64,000 nt of DNA from Enoplolaimus lenunculus (Eukaryota; Nematoda; Enoplea; Enoplida; Thoracostomopsidae): positions 81,502-145,501 of the forward strand of contig JASANG010002713.1 in NCBI GenBank assembly GCA_030248215.1, written 5' to 3'. This document shows positions 42,115 to 55,655 of this stretch, in pieces. The stretch's first letter is position 1. Every line of letters starts with the position of its first letter. Under the pieces are notes generated by a model that did not search any database, was not told where the DNA came from, and saw nothing but the letters and a program-made list of their open reading frames with translations. The translations under genes were made by a program, and so were the position numbers.

Positions 42115-45100
42115 TCACATGAATATTTTCTATTTCATTTGAAATAGAATTTCAAGCTGAAATTTCAACTCCAATATTCTGGAGATGGCGCAGTCGTTAC
42201 GGGCGTTTTGCAAAATCAGTTGCTTCGATTTCGAGTTAAAACGATAAAATCAACTACTGCGTGTTGCTGAAAAACATCGTTGTACAGCGTTACACAAGGT
42301 TTAACAAAATATCCGTTACCGTTATCTTGATCAGTATCCGTTTCCGTTATTCTTACTATCCGTTTACTACTCGGTTAAAGACGTTCAAAAAATACAGAAC
42401 TGCCTAAAATTAACGCAGAGGCAAATTTAATTTAAAAGCTACATTTAGGCAACTGTCTTTATATTAGTTTTGGGCGAATCTACTTAGGCTATGTGTGACC
42501 AAAACCCAAGAGACAAACTCAGTTTAGCGTTGTGTGGGTGTTGTATAAAAGTGGGGATGATACATCCCGAAACTGTTGGAGGGCCTATGTAAAGATCAGC
42601 AGCGTAACATGTTTATGTGGGACTGAAATAGAGTTAGCTTATTGAGCTTTAAGCAAAACTTTTCGCCTAGGTTAGGCTAGGGTTATAAGCTCCTTCTTAG
42701 GCTTAGGCTTAAGAATATGCGTATACTATGTTACAATCGTGTTCTATACAGCGGCACCGTCTAAATAAGCGAATTTGCTATAATTTAAAAATCCTACCGA
42801 CTTTTACGCACATTACATTAGTTTACCGAAAACTTGACGCTATACATTTCCAAAATAAAATCCCGACTAAGCCGCTGTATATTTCGGTCTGCAGTTGTAC
42901 ACTTTTAGTCACATTTAAAGTTAAGGCATACGCAAAGGCTTATTGTTAACGGTAAGAAAACCTGCTGTTTCCTTGAATGTTCAAAACGTATACGAATTTG
43001 TATATACAAGAGCCTTTTGAGCAAAGTTTGGCTACTTGTATTCCGAGGTTTGAAATCAAATACGATATATGATTTGATAGTTTTTAACCTTTTTATTTAC
43101 TATAATTTCAGCTTTTTCAAGCTATATTGTTGTTGCTGCAGGAAAGTGAATATAATTAAAATTTAAATATTAATAGATCTATCTATGCATTAAATGCAAT
43201 GGCTAATTTTTGGGCAGTTGCGTAGTCAAAGACGGGGGGTTGGAGAAAAAGCAGTTTGTGCGACGAAATAAATATTTTTGGAAACCTTTGGTTTGGCGAG
43301 AACGGGCCGTCCGTTACTCTGTGCACCACAGATAAATTTGGAAAAATATATATCGGTAAACAAATATATGTTAGCTGGGAGGAATTGATTTAGACACAAA
43401 CGTAAATGCAATTGAAAACAAGCACCCCTCAGCTAAATTCAGGCTTTGCTGACAATGTGGTCATGGATGTTTTATCGTTTCCAAAGTTCCAGAGCGGTAA
43501 AACACACTTTTGTTAATATTGGCACCTAAGAATGTTGTGCCTAAATAATAATTACAGTCGGTTTTATGCAGCTTTCTATATATACACAAATAGCAATTAC
43601 CGTCAAAGAATCTAAAGATTAATATATAAGTTTAGGACTGTCCTGAGGATTTTTTTATCTTATTTTCTTACAAATAGCACTATGGCAACAAGGATATATA
43701 TTTATATATATCTATATACAAATATATTTATATATATTTATATATTTATATATATAAATATATATAAATATATATAAAATAATAATATAGTATATATTAT
43801 ATTCCTAAGAAGAGAACTATGAGTGCAATGGTTTAATTTATTGAAAACTAATTCAAGAAGCGGAATAATAACTGCAAAATATATTACAAAATTACTGTTT
43901 TCCTCGTTCGTATCCCACTCATTAATTACCCTAAGTTCACAAATAACAATTCGTCCAGTAGTTATTTTGCATTTTTGTGCAAGTTTTTCTATTAATAAAC
44001 TCAGTTAAGGTCTCTAATTTTAGTGGAAATTTCATTAAATTTGCGACAACTTTTGTAAATTCGAACAAAAATGGCTTATGTTTAAATTACTTTTTTGCTT
44101 AAGTAAGCATTTTAATATTAGTTCCAGGCGAAAAAATAAATATTGCCAGATTTTTTCTTAGAACGTAAACAATATTGTTTACGATGCGTGCAACCGAAGG
44201 CGAAAAATGCCGGAGCCGGACGTCAACAAAACTTGAGTTCAGGTGAATTAGGTAATTAATGATGTTTAATTTATTCAACAAAATACCTGTAATATGTTGT
44301 TAAATCGTTTGGTTTTACGTTTATTTTTTACGAAATCTTGACAGTTCTTTTCTCAAAATTGTACCAAAAGTTAAAACGAAACGCATCAAACTGATAAATA
44401 TTGTAAAACTGTGCAAAATTTCACTACTGAAATTGCCGTAACCTCGGGCAAAAATTCCACCGGAGCCGGAACCAGAAGCAGATCTCCGGTTGCACCCTGC
44501 AGTGGTTTTGGATGTTCTGTTTTCTCAGCAATATCGTTTTCTTGCGAAAATTTAACATTCTCAAAACATAAGACGGATTTGGCATTAAAATGGTTCAGGC
44601 AAAACATGAACCTTGCTTTTATGTCCATTGCCAATGATTTTGACAAAGTTTTTAATTTATATCTGAATTCTAGCTTAGATAACAAGACTTAAAAACGAAA
44701 CAATATAAACAATGGACACGGCTTTTCACAAAACCAATTTCCTTGGCTGCGGTTGGAACGTAAAATGTGTTTCAATGGCCGTATTCACAATACTGAGTAT
44801 CGGGCCCGTAGACAGAGGGGGCTGAGCTCAACCTCCTGGAAGAATTTAGCCCCTCCCAGAAAATTTTAAACATATCTTGTAAAAGACAACGGTAACCCAA
44901 TATACGCCTCTCCAGAAAAATTTTTCACCCCCCCCCCCAGCAAAGTGAGCTGGCTATGGGCCTGCTAAATATCAATAAATCACCAGTTTTTGACACAATG
45001 CTTTTGATTCCAACTTGATTTGTAATTTTTTGCGCAGCAAATTTTTTAGATTTGCAATAGTTGTACTTCAATTGTTTGAAAGTCCTTTAATACCGAGAGT

Positions 45101-48100
45101 AAATTATATATATAACAAGGATATGCACCTCGGTTATGTGTACAAAGAATGTACCCAGGGCGCACGCTTCGTTTTTTCACCACTTCCCCTTTATTGGGGG
45201 TAAACCCACCTGCGCCAAAAGTTAAAATTTTAAGGTTGCAAGTGATCAACGCACGTTGGTACATTTTGTAATATGCGCAGTACAGGTAGTTGCACACTCT
45301 TGTTCTATATCATTCACCTCTTGTGTATTACAATTGCAAACTGGCAATAGATGCTATAGACCAGGATTATTGGCCGGAAAAAAGTTACCGGAAAAAATGT
45401 TTTTCTTTTTTCCGTTTCTTTCGAGGGGTGGAAAAAATGGAAAATATTAAACGATTATTAAATGAGAATTTGCAACTGAAATATGATATAAAATAACTTT
45501 TTTAGATGACAACTAATTTTCATGCAACTTATTTTACAGTAACCTTTTGTATATTTCCAGCCAGGAGACATTATATGTCCGAAAAGAGCGAAAATTGCAG
45601 CATACGAATTTATAAATGGTTTTCAGAATTGAAGTTTTGCCACGAGTTCAATGTACAACTACATATGTTTTTTATTCGGTCCACTTACCAGGTTTCGTAA
45701 AGTTAGGGCGCTCATAAATTGAAAGCTTGCCTTTACCGTATGATTTGACACAATGTGCTAGCTTCAACCTTGCTTTGCTCGCGCGGTTGCAACTATTGAG
45801 AGGCTTTGATGTCAAAAAACCCAAAAGTGTCTTGGAATTTAATATATACGTACAAAAACAAGATGTGACTTCTTTAGACTCCGCTTCCCACTCATGAGTT
45901 TCAGATGTTCCGATGACGTCCTCGGATTATTCCACGAAAATCTTAAATTTTAAAGAAATGGGATTTTTAGGACCCAAATTCCTTCATTTTACTCTAAATT
46001 TTTTGTAGAAAAAAATTATACAAATTATACACCATTTGACACAGGTAACAGAGCTAAGACGAATATTGTTAAATGTTTCCTAATGAGGCGTCTGGCTAAC
46101 GAGTCAGTGATAAATAATTTGTCCAACTTATGCGAAAAAAATTTTGGGTCTCAAGGGGCTGAACTTATGGCCCCTAAAAATGAGGAGGTTCGTAGAAAAA
46201 TTCCGATTTGTGCATGGAATGATCAGGGATAATGTCTTAGAAGCTCAAATATGCAAATAATTTCAAAGTACAAGCATTGCTGGAAAACGCCGGCTAAGGG
46301 TGAGATAACCAATCACTCAGATAAAGAATATATTTTTTCATTTTTTTCCAGAAAAAAATGGAAAAAATTCATTTTTTCCGTTCACAATTTTTTCCGTAAA
46401 ACCGGCCGTGCTGTAGACCAAGGTAATAAATATTCTAACACAGTAGGATAAGTAGCTAACTTGTCGGTTACACGGTGTTTTCTTACTGAATACACAGTTG
46501 CGCAGAAACGATTCTGAACACATAATGCTGAATAGATGTTAAGATTGATTACATTACTACAGTTACCTACAAACTCAGGCTTTAATAATAGTAAATATGC
46601 TTCTCATATTCAGTATTTATTAAAAATTTCGAGGTTCAGGTAAGTGCACAGTGCCCACGTCTTATTTGAATAATACAGATCCCATGAGCAAAATGATCCT
46701 CATAGCAATGTCGTTGTATCGTTCATGACTGGTCAATTTTAATTTCCGTGAAAAAATTTTACAAAGTCTCTTTGCTTGACATTTAATTAAAAAGGATAAT
46801 CCGAAAATAACCATAACGCTCATAATGATTTAGCTACGCGATATTGGAAAAATTGGAACTATATATCACCTGCTTCCGTTTTGCGCTGTACCTCGAGATG
46901 CTAGGCAGTAGCAGACAGCAATTTATGCCAGAATCAGTGCAGTTGTTGTTATTAGTATTTTAAAAATATCATTAGATTTTTTTCGTTTAGCACATTTACA
47001 TATTAGATGCTTGATGAGCTTGAAAACAATAAGTTTTCAATTCAAAAATTTGTTACCAAATTCAGCACAAAGAATTCATTTTTGAAATTGCGAATCACAA
47101 TAAAAAAGCCATCTGCTCCATATTTTGGGGCCTTTACTTAGCCTAAAAACTATCAGGCCTCTAAGATTTTATAAGGAGCTCTCGTTCTGTAAAAAATTTC
47201 AAATCTTTTAAACTAATAAGTAAGTGTTTATATAATGTATTTTTCACAAAACAACTTTAGAATAGAATAGTTAAATTAACCCTCTCCGGTATTCAAATCA
47301 ATACAGTTGTACCTCAAACTCGAAATTCAGCACTGGAAGCGTTTGGTGAGTATTACGTAACTTTAATTTTTTATAAAAAATTTTAGCTTTCGTTTTAGCT
47401 TCTGTAATTTAAAAATAGTTCTTCGGCCCCGAGTGGTAATGACGTAAATTCGGAAACCATTATGATCGGCGAGTCGGGCAGCGTTGATTTCTAAAATGTA
47501 CACCCTGCGGAAGCAGTTATAGCTGTTGCGTCAAAAAGTAAGTTTAAGAAATGTATGTTTAAAACTTTCACACAAGTTTTGGTGCTTAACTTCCGTAAAC
47601 CTAAAACTTTATTCTGAGCACGCAAATCTTGTGACATTATTTTCAAATCTATAATATATCAGGTATATTTGAAAGAACGCAAAGCCGTGCTACAAATATT
47701 ATTTGAAGATTCATCACGCAAATCGAATAAAATTAAAAACTTCTGAATTACTTGTAGACCTGGTCAAGCGGAACAGGAAGCCAGTTGCAGCGCCATGCTT
47801 AGCGACCCCTGAATCTGTCTGTTGGTGCTTTTTAATGTTTGCAATCAGGATGTTGCGCAGACCTTGCATGCAGGTTATAGCTGTGTAAACTGTTGTCTAT
47901 GTTGGTTACAAATACACAACTATATACCTAACCTTCATGCAAGATCAGTGTAATATCCCAGAACGCCCAAATGCGAAAAGCAGCTTGGGGAGGTCAACTG
48001 GTTGTGTTCGGGCCAAATCATCTCAAAGGAAGTCTTTGTGAGATAGCCACCTTGGTTGTTTAAAATATCCGGGGTGCCAATCAGTTGGCTGGAAGCTGGG

Positions 48101-48588
48101 GGAAAGGCAACTGGTTGGCTCCCAAACTTGCATACACAATAGTTATGTTACTAGTTTCTAAAATAAAAGAACATATTTTTTGAGAATCGTTATAAAGCTC
48201 TGTTCTTACAATGCAGAGTACTTAAGTTGCAGCTGCACGTTGACCAAATTTGGCTCCACTTTAGCTCCGTGTCGTTTAATTGCAATCCCACAAAAAAACG
48301 TTACCGTTACCCCGATCATTACATTGGGTCTACTTTATAAAAGCATAAAATTTATAGAAAAACATTAAGAGGCTGAAGGACTTTTAAAACAAATATAAAC
48401 TTGTAAAAATCGGCGTGATGCCACAAACTTACAACTTTGAAGTCTGTATGATATGAATTTGTTAGAGGTTATTAATATTAAGTTCTCGATCCGGGTCGGG
48501 TCCCATACAAGAAAAAGAAAGGTGTATTCTTGCTAAAAGACGAGGTTATACCGCTTGACGAAATGAAAACTTCGTGACACCCCCAGTT
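42115..48588 (-). other. Gene-poor remainder of arm 2 (mirror of 31.6-38.07 kb)
   Basis: Same repeats as in arm 1 in reverse order: TTAGGC-tailed repeat (42580-42720), TA-rich tract (43690-43805), 18.1 kb-type repeat (44270-44480) and fold-back repeat (about 45160-45310). No gene. Confidence 0.55.
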
Positions 48589-50917
48589 TTAATTTGTCCG
48601 TATCACATAACTCCAGTTGTTCATTCCCACAAACATAATCTGCATACACCACCCCTGATGCGTCAGCATGCATAAGGGCTGGATGTGTCCTCCGAGACTG
48701 CCTTGTAAGGATACAAGTCAAATCCGAAGGCCAGTACATCAACGCCTTGCATCCAGGCAATTCCTGTCCCCCAGCACATTTTGCTTTACATTCGTCAAGA
48801 GTTCGAATGCCGTCTGCAACCGTATCCGCGTGTCCGATAAGCAAAAATCCGTTGAGTGTGAGAAAACTGCAATTTTTCTCATTTTGACTGGTTTTCTCGC
48901 GCTCAGAGATCTCCTCACGCTCTATGACGTTCTCACGCGCGTCGTGTTGCGTCACACGCCGAGTCGATGACCTCATCAAGTCGCGGCCTGATGTATCGTG
49001 ACTTGATTGACTTTCTGGTATAGATGAACGCCGGCCTGAAACCATATTCTCGTTCTTTAAATGTGTGCAGCAAATATCACTAGTTCGTGATAGGGTGTAA
49101 TGATGGCGTTGGTAAATTAACATATTTTTTTTATTTTTTACCATTTTATACGCCGTATTTCAATTTTTAGAATTTTCAAAGTTTGTTTGTTGGCCCACCT
49201 ATAACTTTAGCTGGACGCTGGCGCTACACAACACACCTGAGAAGACATCTCACAGGCTTTGTCATTCCTATAAAATGGACGACAAAGGTTTAATATAAAA
49301 ATTATACAAATGACCAAACTTGCCGGACTATTGAGCAATAATTTTGCTGAAGCAGGAACCTAATTATTCCAAGGCACATTTTTTCTGAGAAGGCACAAAT
49401 CAAACTTACACAAAAACATTAACATCGTGGGCTTCCAAACGCGTCCGTCCCACGCCAATGCAAGCGAAGCTTTCGCGCTTTTGCAAACCTTCTTATCTGG
49501 GACTCAACCCGTCTAGGATGTACCCGTACTCGCCCCGAGCAGCCAACGTAACCCCACCCCCTCCTGATAACAATACGCCGAACATTGTTTGGAGCCTTGG
49601 CTAACCGTGACGCTAACCATACTTAGTCCCCCAGGAATTTGTCGAGGGTTTACAATTTTTGCCGCCGCTGCACCCCCGTAGTAAGGATACTCATTCGATT
49701 CAGGGAGGTTTACAGGGAACAGCCTTCCACGAAGGGTGATTTCAGTTGCCCCATCGTGAGAAATTATTTGAATTCTTTGACTACGAGATGCTGAGACCTG
49801 ATGGGACGGCATCTCTTTGATCAGATCCTTATCGGAATTCGCCAAAAGAACGGTAATAGGAAACCAGACTGTGGGGGTCCGGGGTAGCCAAGTATGATGT
49901 TGTTGTTGTGGTGTATCGTTTTGAGTGCACTGGCACCGAGATAATTTGCTGTTCGTCTGTGATCCGCCACCTGTCGAGCTGTCAATGACTTCGCTTGTTT
50001 GCCCTCGCCTGCCATTTGATTCGCTCTTTCGTTGCCCTTCTATTGGCATTGTTGTTCCTTGTTGCTTTTCTTTATTCTCTTCATTCTTATTCATTGCTCG
50101 TGTTGTCGTTTTGGCGAGAAACTGTATTTTCACCGGTTCACAACGTCCGGCGACACAAACGTTATTTCCGACACAAATATCACTTCTTTCATATCCGGTA
50201 CAATTTCCACCCGGAACAATTCTCGATAAGCACCTCCCCGAAGCTACATGACAAAATAGATACGGTGAATTTTCACAACTCTGTTTCGTTCGGTTACAGG
50301 TAGGAACTTCTTGAAATTGATAAAAGTACTCAGTATAGTCGTCCCTTAGTCCATCAACATTTCGCTTTGGAAACGGTAACATCATAGAGCTAGCGAAGTG
50401 AAATTTATTACAAGATTTCGCTCGTTCCGGATATTGAAGCTCGCGGATCCGAACCCCTTGAATTTCTTGCCGAAAATGTTCCCAAATTTTGTCGACAAAT
50501 GAATGATGCAAGAAGAATACCGGGTCCTCGGGGGAGATCGTCAGCTCTTCCATGTGCCCTCCTACCCAAGTGTGAATAGAACCATGTAGGAGCTCAAAGT
50601 ATGGGTCTACACAAGCTGTAAGTTGGTCGAAACTTCGGCGTTTCATAATTTCGCTCATATCTGTAGGTCTAAAGAGGGATCCGAAGGTACTATTACCAAT
50701 TGAACGTTGAATTTTGTTTGAAGCCTCCGTAAGTTTATGAAAATAGAGCCAGTGCTTAAAAGGTCCATCAGTGACCTTGCCGTAGCCGCTGCCGAAAAAT
50801 TCTGGGGTCCACAAAACCGAGTCTCTGGGGTCGGGTAGTGCAGAGTCGAGTGTTGAGTCCCAATAAGGCAGCGCGACAGTGATATCTTTTTGACGGAGTA
50901 AAACTTCGAGTCTGAGG

Positions 50918-50952
<35 letters not shown>

Positions 50953-52031
50953 ATACATTTATATATCAAATCTTCAAATCCGTTGTACACGAACTGCAGC
51001 AGTCATTAGAAGAACGTAGGTTCCGTCCACTTTTTAGCCTATGGACCTGAAACGAGACGTACTGCCACTCAATTTTTTCGTTTACTTTCATACTTTATAG
51101 AAATATTAAACACACTCCTTTCAAGATAAAGATCTAGGAACACATTCCAATACGGATCAGACCTGAAGTTCCATTTAAAAACTACTGTTTCAAAACAAAT
51201 AAACAGCAGCCAAAAAAAGTCGCTTACTGTTTCAATAACTCTCGATGCCACGGTAACAACGCAGGCCCCCAATGGGCCCCAGGCGAATGCTTCAGGGGTA
51301 TGATAATGGTTAACAGGTCATATTTACTCCGTCCGTCAATCAAATCTGCTTTTACTGCATTCAACGCTGCGTGGAACCGTTTCCTTTCTTCATCCGTGAG
51401 CATTCGGTACTCTTTTTCGCACCACAGGTTTCATACTAAACCTATCTTGACGTTTAGTCCTTTTCCGAATGTGGCCTTGCCCTTCTCGAGAGAATTTTTG
51501 TCCATTTTGAGATTCTGGTGTTCTTCCGCTAACCTTTGCCTTTACCACCCGTGACGTCATCGTCCACCGTCTTGCTCTACTCCGACGATTCGGTGCATCA
51601 AACAACTGACGCGGTTTCGGTGGTGGTGCCCTACGGGACGCAAACGTAGGCGGTCCAGCCCCTTGAAATCTATTTTTATCTCTACCTTCGGTCCCGATTA
51701 TACACGATTCAGGGTCAGAACACGTCCGAATGTTACGTAGGAAGTTTTGTTGTTGTTCGCTTAAAAAGTTTGACGCATCATCATGAAGGACAAAGGATCG
51801 GGTCCGGTCAAGGGCGCGGGTGGTCCATTTAGTCTTGCGATCGCAGAGTAATTTTAAGGACCCCAGCCCGAAACGGCCCTGAAGATCAGCGGCTGATGAT
51901 AGCTGTAAGTCCCGGATGCATTCGTGTTGCAATGAGGTTACTATAATCCCTTCATTTGAGAACTGCGAAGTGCAGAAGTTATAGGGAGACACGGCAAGTA
52001 ATAGTAGTAGCACGCGGCGAATAAAAATCAT
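48589..52031 (-). pseudogene. tyr: Tyrosinase-PAN, copy 2 (inverted), disrupted by single-base indels
   Basis: Exons 51228-52031, 49410-50911 and 48589-49035 have the same splice sites as copy 1. Relative to copy 1, exon 1 has one extra A in an A-run near 51415 that shifts the frame after MKPVVRK. Exon 2 has an extra G near 49550 and a missing base near 49487 that shift about 65 bases. Exon 3 has an extra T near 48602. Copy 3 agrees with copy 1 at the first and last of these sites. The indels sit mostly in homopolymers, so assembly error is as likely as true decay. Confidence 0.7.
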
Positions 52032-55000
52032 GGTTTTACATTTTGTGTAGAATATTTAGTTTCTGAAAGCATTATGCGAAAAGCGGTTTGTATATATTTT
52101 TGACACAATTCCCAACAAGTGTGACAAAAATAAAATGCTACTTTAAACTTGCAAATTTTTTGGCAGGGACAGTAAAATTGATAATTGTTCATATTGCGAA
52201 ATACTGGCTTGGTTTCTGAAACCTTATTTGTATTTACTTAAGTTATACTTTACGTAATAACTTAAGTCACTGACTAAAGTATATACTTTACTGTTGGGGC
52301 AAAAACAATTAAACACCTGATGTTAGTCATTATCATAACAAGTAAATAATAGTTTTGCTGTATTAAGGATGCACCATAAGCCAAAAAATTTAATTAGACC
52401 ATAGTCATACCTGAACGGTGATTTGTAATATATCAAACTAGTCAGCGACTTAATTATTTACTTAACTGCGCTTTTGAAGACGGCAAAGTGGCCAAGTAAT
52501 TGCTTAGCACATACTTAAGTACTAATGCGAGGTTCACGTTATAACTGAGGCAGCCCAGAACATGTTTTGTCCATGTTGATTCGACGTCAACATAAAATAT
52601 TGTGATCTAGCGGTTATGTAGACACAATGTGAATGTCATTTAAACATTGCCCTCCAAATCTCTGATCTAGATTAATCCATCGTATACCATTAGCCATTGG
52701 CATATGTCACACAGCACTGGACATTTATGCAAATATCATATGATATACCAAAATTCTACCGAATATCACTGGAAATGATGGTGGACAATGTAATTTGTTC
52801 GCACTAATAATACAAAGAAAAGTCAAATAATGTAGCTTTCAGAGAGATTTCGAATACTGTATTTGCTCCTTTTTCATGTTTCTTGCGTAAATTTTGCCTA
52901 AATATATTCCTGAAAGTACAGATAATTCAAATTTCAAATTTTAGTATCATATAAAATTCTAAGTAGATTCAGGCTAGTTTACCGGAACCATGCAGACATT
53001 TTCAAACATATCATATGATATTGACGGACAATATCTTGAATATCATATAATATTTCAGTTTTCTTAATTCGATAGCGCATCGACGTGCAGGCAAAACGTT
53101 ACCCGTTATTGTGATAGGGACAAAACGTGTTCCTGGTTGCCCAGGTATAACTTGAGCCCCGCATAAGTGGTACTTGATAGGATTCCAGAAACTCAGCATT
53201 TATGTGATTCTTTCACTTAAAAACTGAAAAGTGCACGTATACCTAAGCCTAAGTGTATTAGGATGGAGCTTATGCCTAAGCATAAGAAACCGCAAAAATA
53301 GTTAAAGCTTTAAAATGCTTTATTGCGGTCCTGCACAGAACCGGTCCGCCTCTGATCTTTACATTCCCCGATTGATAGCTAATATCGCTGCATATTAAAT
53401 GATTTATTTAACCTGATAAGTTCTACAATTTAATAAAATTCACTGCATCGTTCCGCTTGCCTGCAAACCATTTTCTATCATTCTTACACACTTTTGAGAT
53501 AAAATTCTGGCTACGCTTCTGGCACCAATGGAGACTGCAGTATAATAGCGTGTTTATTCGTTGCGACTAGCCTATCCAAATTTGGTAGTAAGTATTAAAA
53601 AGGTGGAGAATTATTGTCGATTTATACATTGTACTAACAAATTCCTAGGCTACCATGAAGTTATACTTTATTTAAAATTACAGCAGATAATTGTCAAATA
53701 TGAGAGAAGAAATTCAAAAATTGTTAAAATGTACTAAATAAAATTACCTTTACTGCCAGCACAAATTGCAAATGTTGTTTATTATTTATTATCGAAGCAA
53801 TATTTAAGAAAATGAAAAACATTTTGAAACCACATTACAGATAATTCGGTTTTAATATTAACATGATTCAGGTATCTATTCAGGAATTCCTTTCTATATT
53901 CAGGAAACTAATGTTAACCCTAATGACAGGACTGTGCAACTATTTTACGTACTGGAAACTTCGTGACGGTGTGCATGTGTAGTACAAGTCCCAAACGCTG
54001 AGTAGAAATTTAAGCCTAAGCCAAGCGTTATTGTGAACTCAACCCTATAGCTGAAACCTAAACTTTAGTGAACTGGTGAGTTCAAGAGTATGCCCGAACA
54101 AGGGACTTAAAAAAATTAAAAAGTTTAGCACTGTCGAAGAGATTGCGAATTAATAGCATCGTAAATTGCTGTTGTGCAAACTTTTCAAAAGCATATTTTA
54201 CGTTTGTTGAAAAAAATTTCTGGAGGCAAAATTATTGAAATTTACGTGGGATGTAAAAAATTGATAATTATATATATAGAGACGTGGGAGGTTGTAGGTA
54301 TACTTCGATCGTTGGGCTGCACACTGAACAAATTGTTTAGGTATATTTGAAAATAATGTTATAAAATTTAAGACAATTATGTCTTAGTGGACATTTTCGA
54401 CATATATACCTATCTCAAATCACAGAATTCAAATTCCGAAATTCTTTATATAAATTTGAAAGTTTTAAAATGAAAATTTTTACACATCACTTTAAAACAA
54501 ATATATCTGAAATATAACAATAGTTTCGCTGATTTTTAAAATAGAAATTTCTTAAATTTAAAAAATTTTAAACATTTGGGACACGATTTTGTGATGGTTT
54601 TCTAGAATTATTAATGTTCTGAAATTCCAAACATTTTAGTATTGAAAGTTTAAGAATTTAGAAGTTTCAACACTTGTGACATGACTTATGCTATACCTTT
54701 GGACACTTTCAGAGCCTTCAGGATACACTGGCATCGCTATTTCCGCAGCATCATATACTGTCGTGACCCGAATATCTGGCGAGTGAAAGAAAGAGGTCCC
54801 CTTGTTTTTGAGTTCCAATCAATAGGAGTTGGTATTCTAAAAAAGAGTCCGTCACGACAGAGTTGTAAACCTTAATTTGAATCCAGGGAGGGCACCCTCT
54901 GGAGAGGCCAAATAAATATCAGCCCCCTCTTATTCTGGTCACTTCAGTACACATTGCCGAACGACGCTTGACGGTACCGTAAAAATATAACTGTAACCAA

Positions 55001-55655
55001 AAAATATTTCGACTTGCGGCGAATATATTTGTATAGCGGAAACGGGAATTAAGGAACACTTGCTATTAAGGAACGCTTTTATACGTATTTTCATTGCGCT
55101 TACTATGGTGTAAGTTTTGTTCCATATTTTGGATGTGTCGACATTAAAATAAACAAAAGCTGCTTGTGTTCCTTAATTGCACTGTGTCAAATTTTGCGTG
55201 TTTCTTATTAGCCCAGTGTACTATACCATGGCATGGTGTTCATTGTCAACGCTCATCCGCCCGCCGTTCAGAAGTACACCAAGACACAATGTCGATAACG
55301 TGGCCCTTATAACCTCGGCTAAGAACTAGGAAGGTTTAAGGTTTTTCATAATTTTTTCCTGAAATTTGGTTCCACCAATAAAAGCTACCTGTTGCAATTT
55401 GATACTCCAGTACTAAAACAGAGTAACCGAAACATTATTTAGTGTTACAATGCTGACACAGGTCAGAGAAAGTGAGTAACTGTAATATTTATATACTTCT
55501 GAGCTTAAATCTAAGCTTAAGCCACAGCGTAAAGGATAATCCAGACCTAAACTATATTCACTAGCAGATCCAGAAGTGAGGAGACACGCCCTCTCCCATT
55601 ACAAAATTGCTTTGTGATAAAAATGGTAAGGTCTCTCCCTGACCTTACAACTTGT
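52032..55655 (-). other. Mirror of the tyrosinase 5' flank
   Basis: Carries mirrored copies of the CTTAAG-type repeat (about 52210-52430), the long-TIR element (52530-53175), and the TTAGGC-tailed repeat (about 53235-53365). No gene. Confidence 0.5.

Larger units (their letters stand above)
40382..55655 (-). repeat. Arm 2: inverted copy of arm 1
   Basis: Reverse complement of about 24.57-40.35 kb with scattered differences, many of them single-base indels in homopolymers. It includes mirrored tyrosinase, fold-back and dispersed repeats. It turns at about 55655 (ccttacaa..ttgtaagg). Confidence 0.93.

Noticed and set aside
49925-50303. Overlapping open frames opposite tyrosinase exon 2 (both arms)
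   Set aside because: These are antisense shadows of the Lys/Glu/Gln-rich linker of the tyrosinase.
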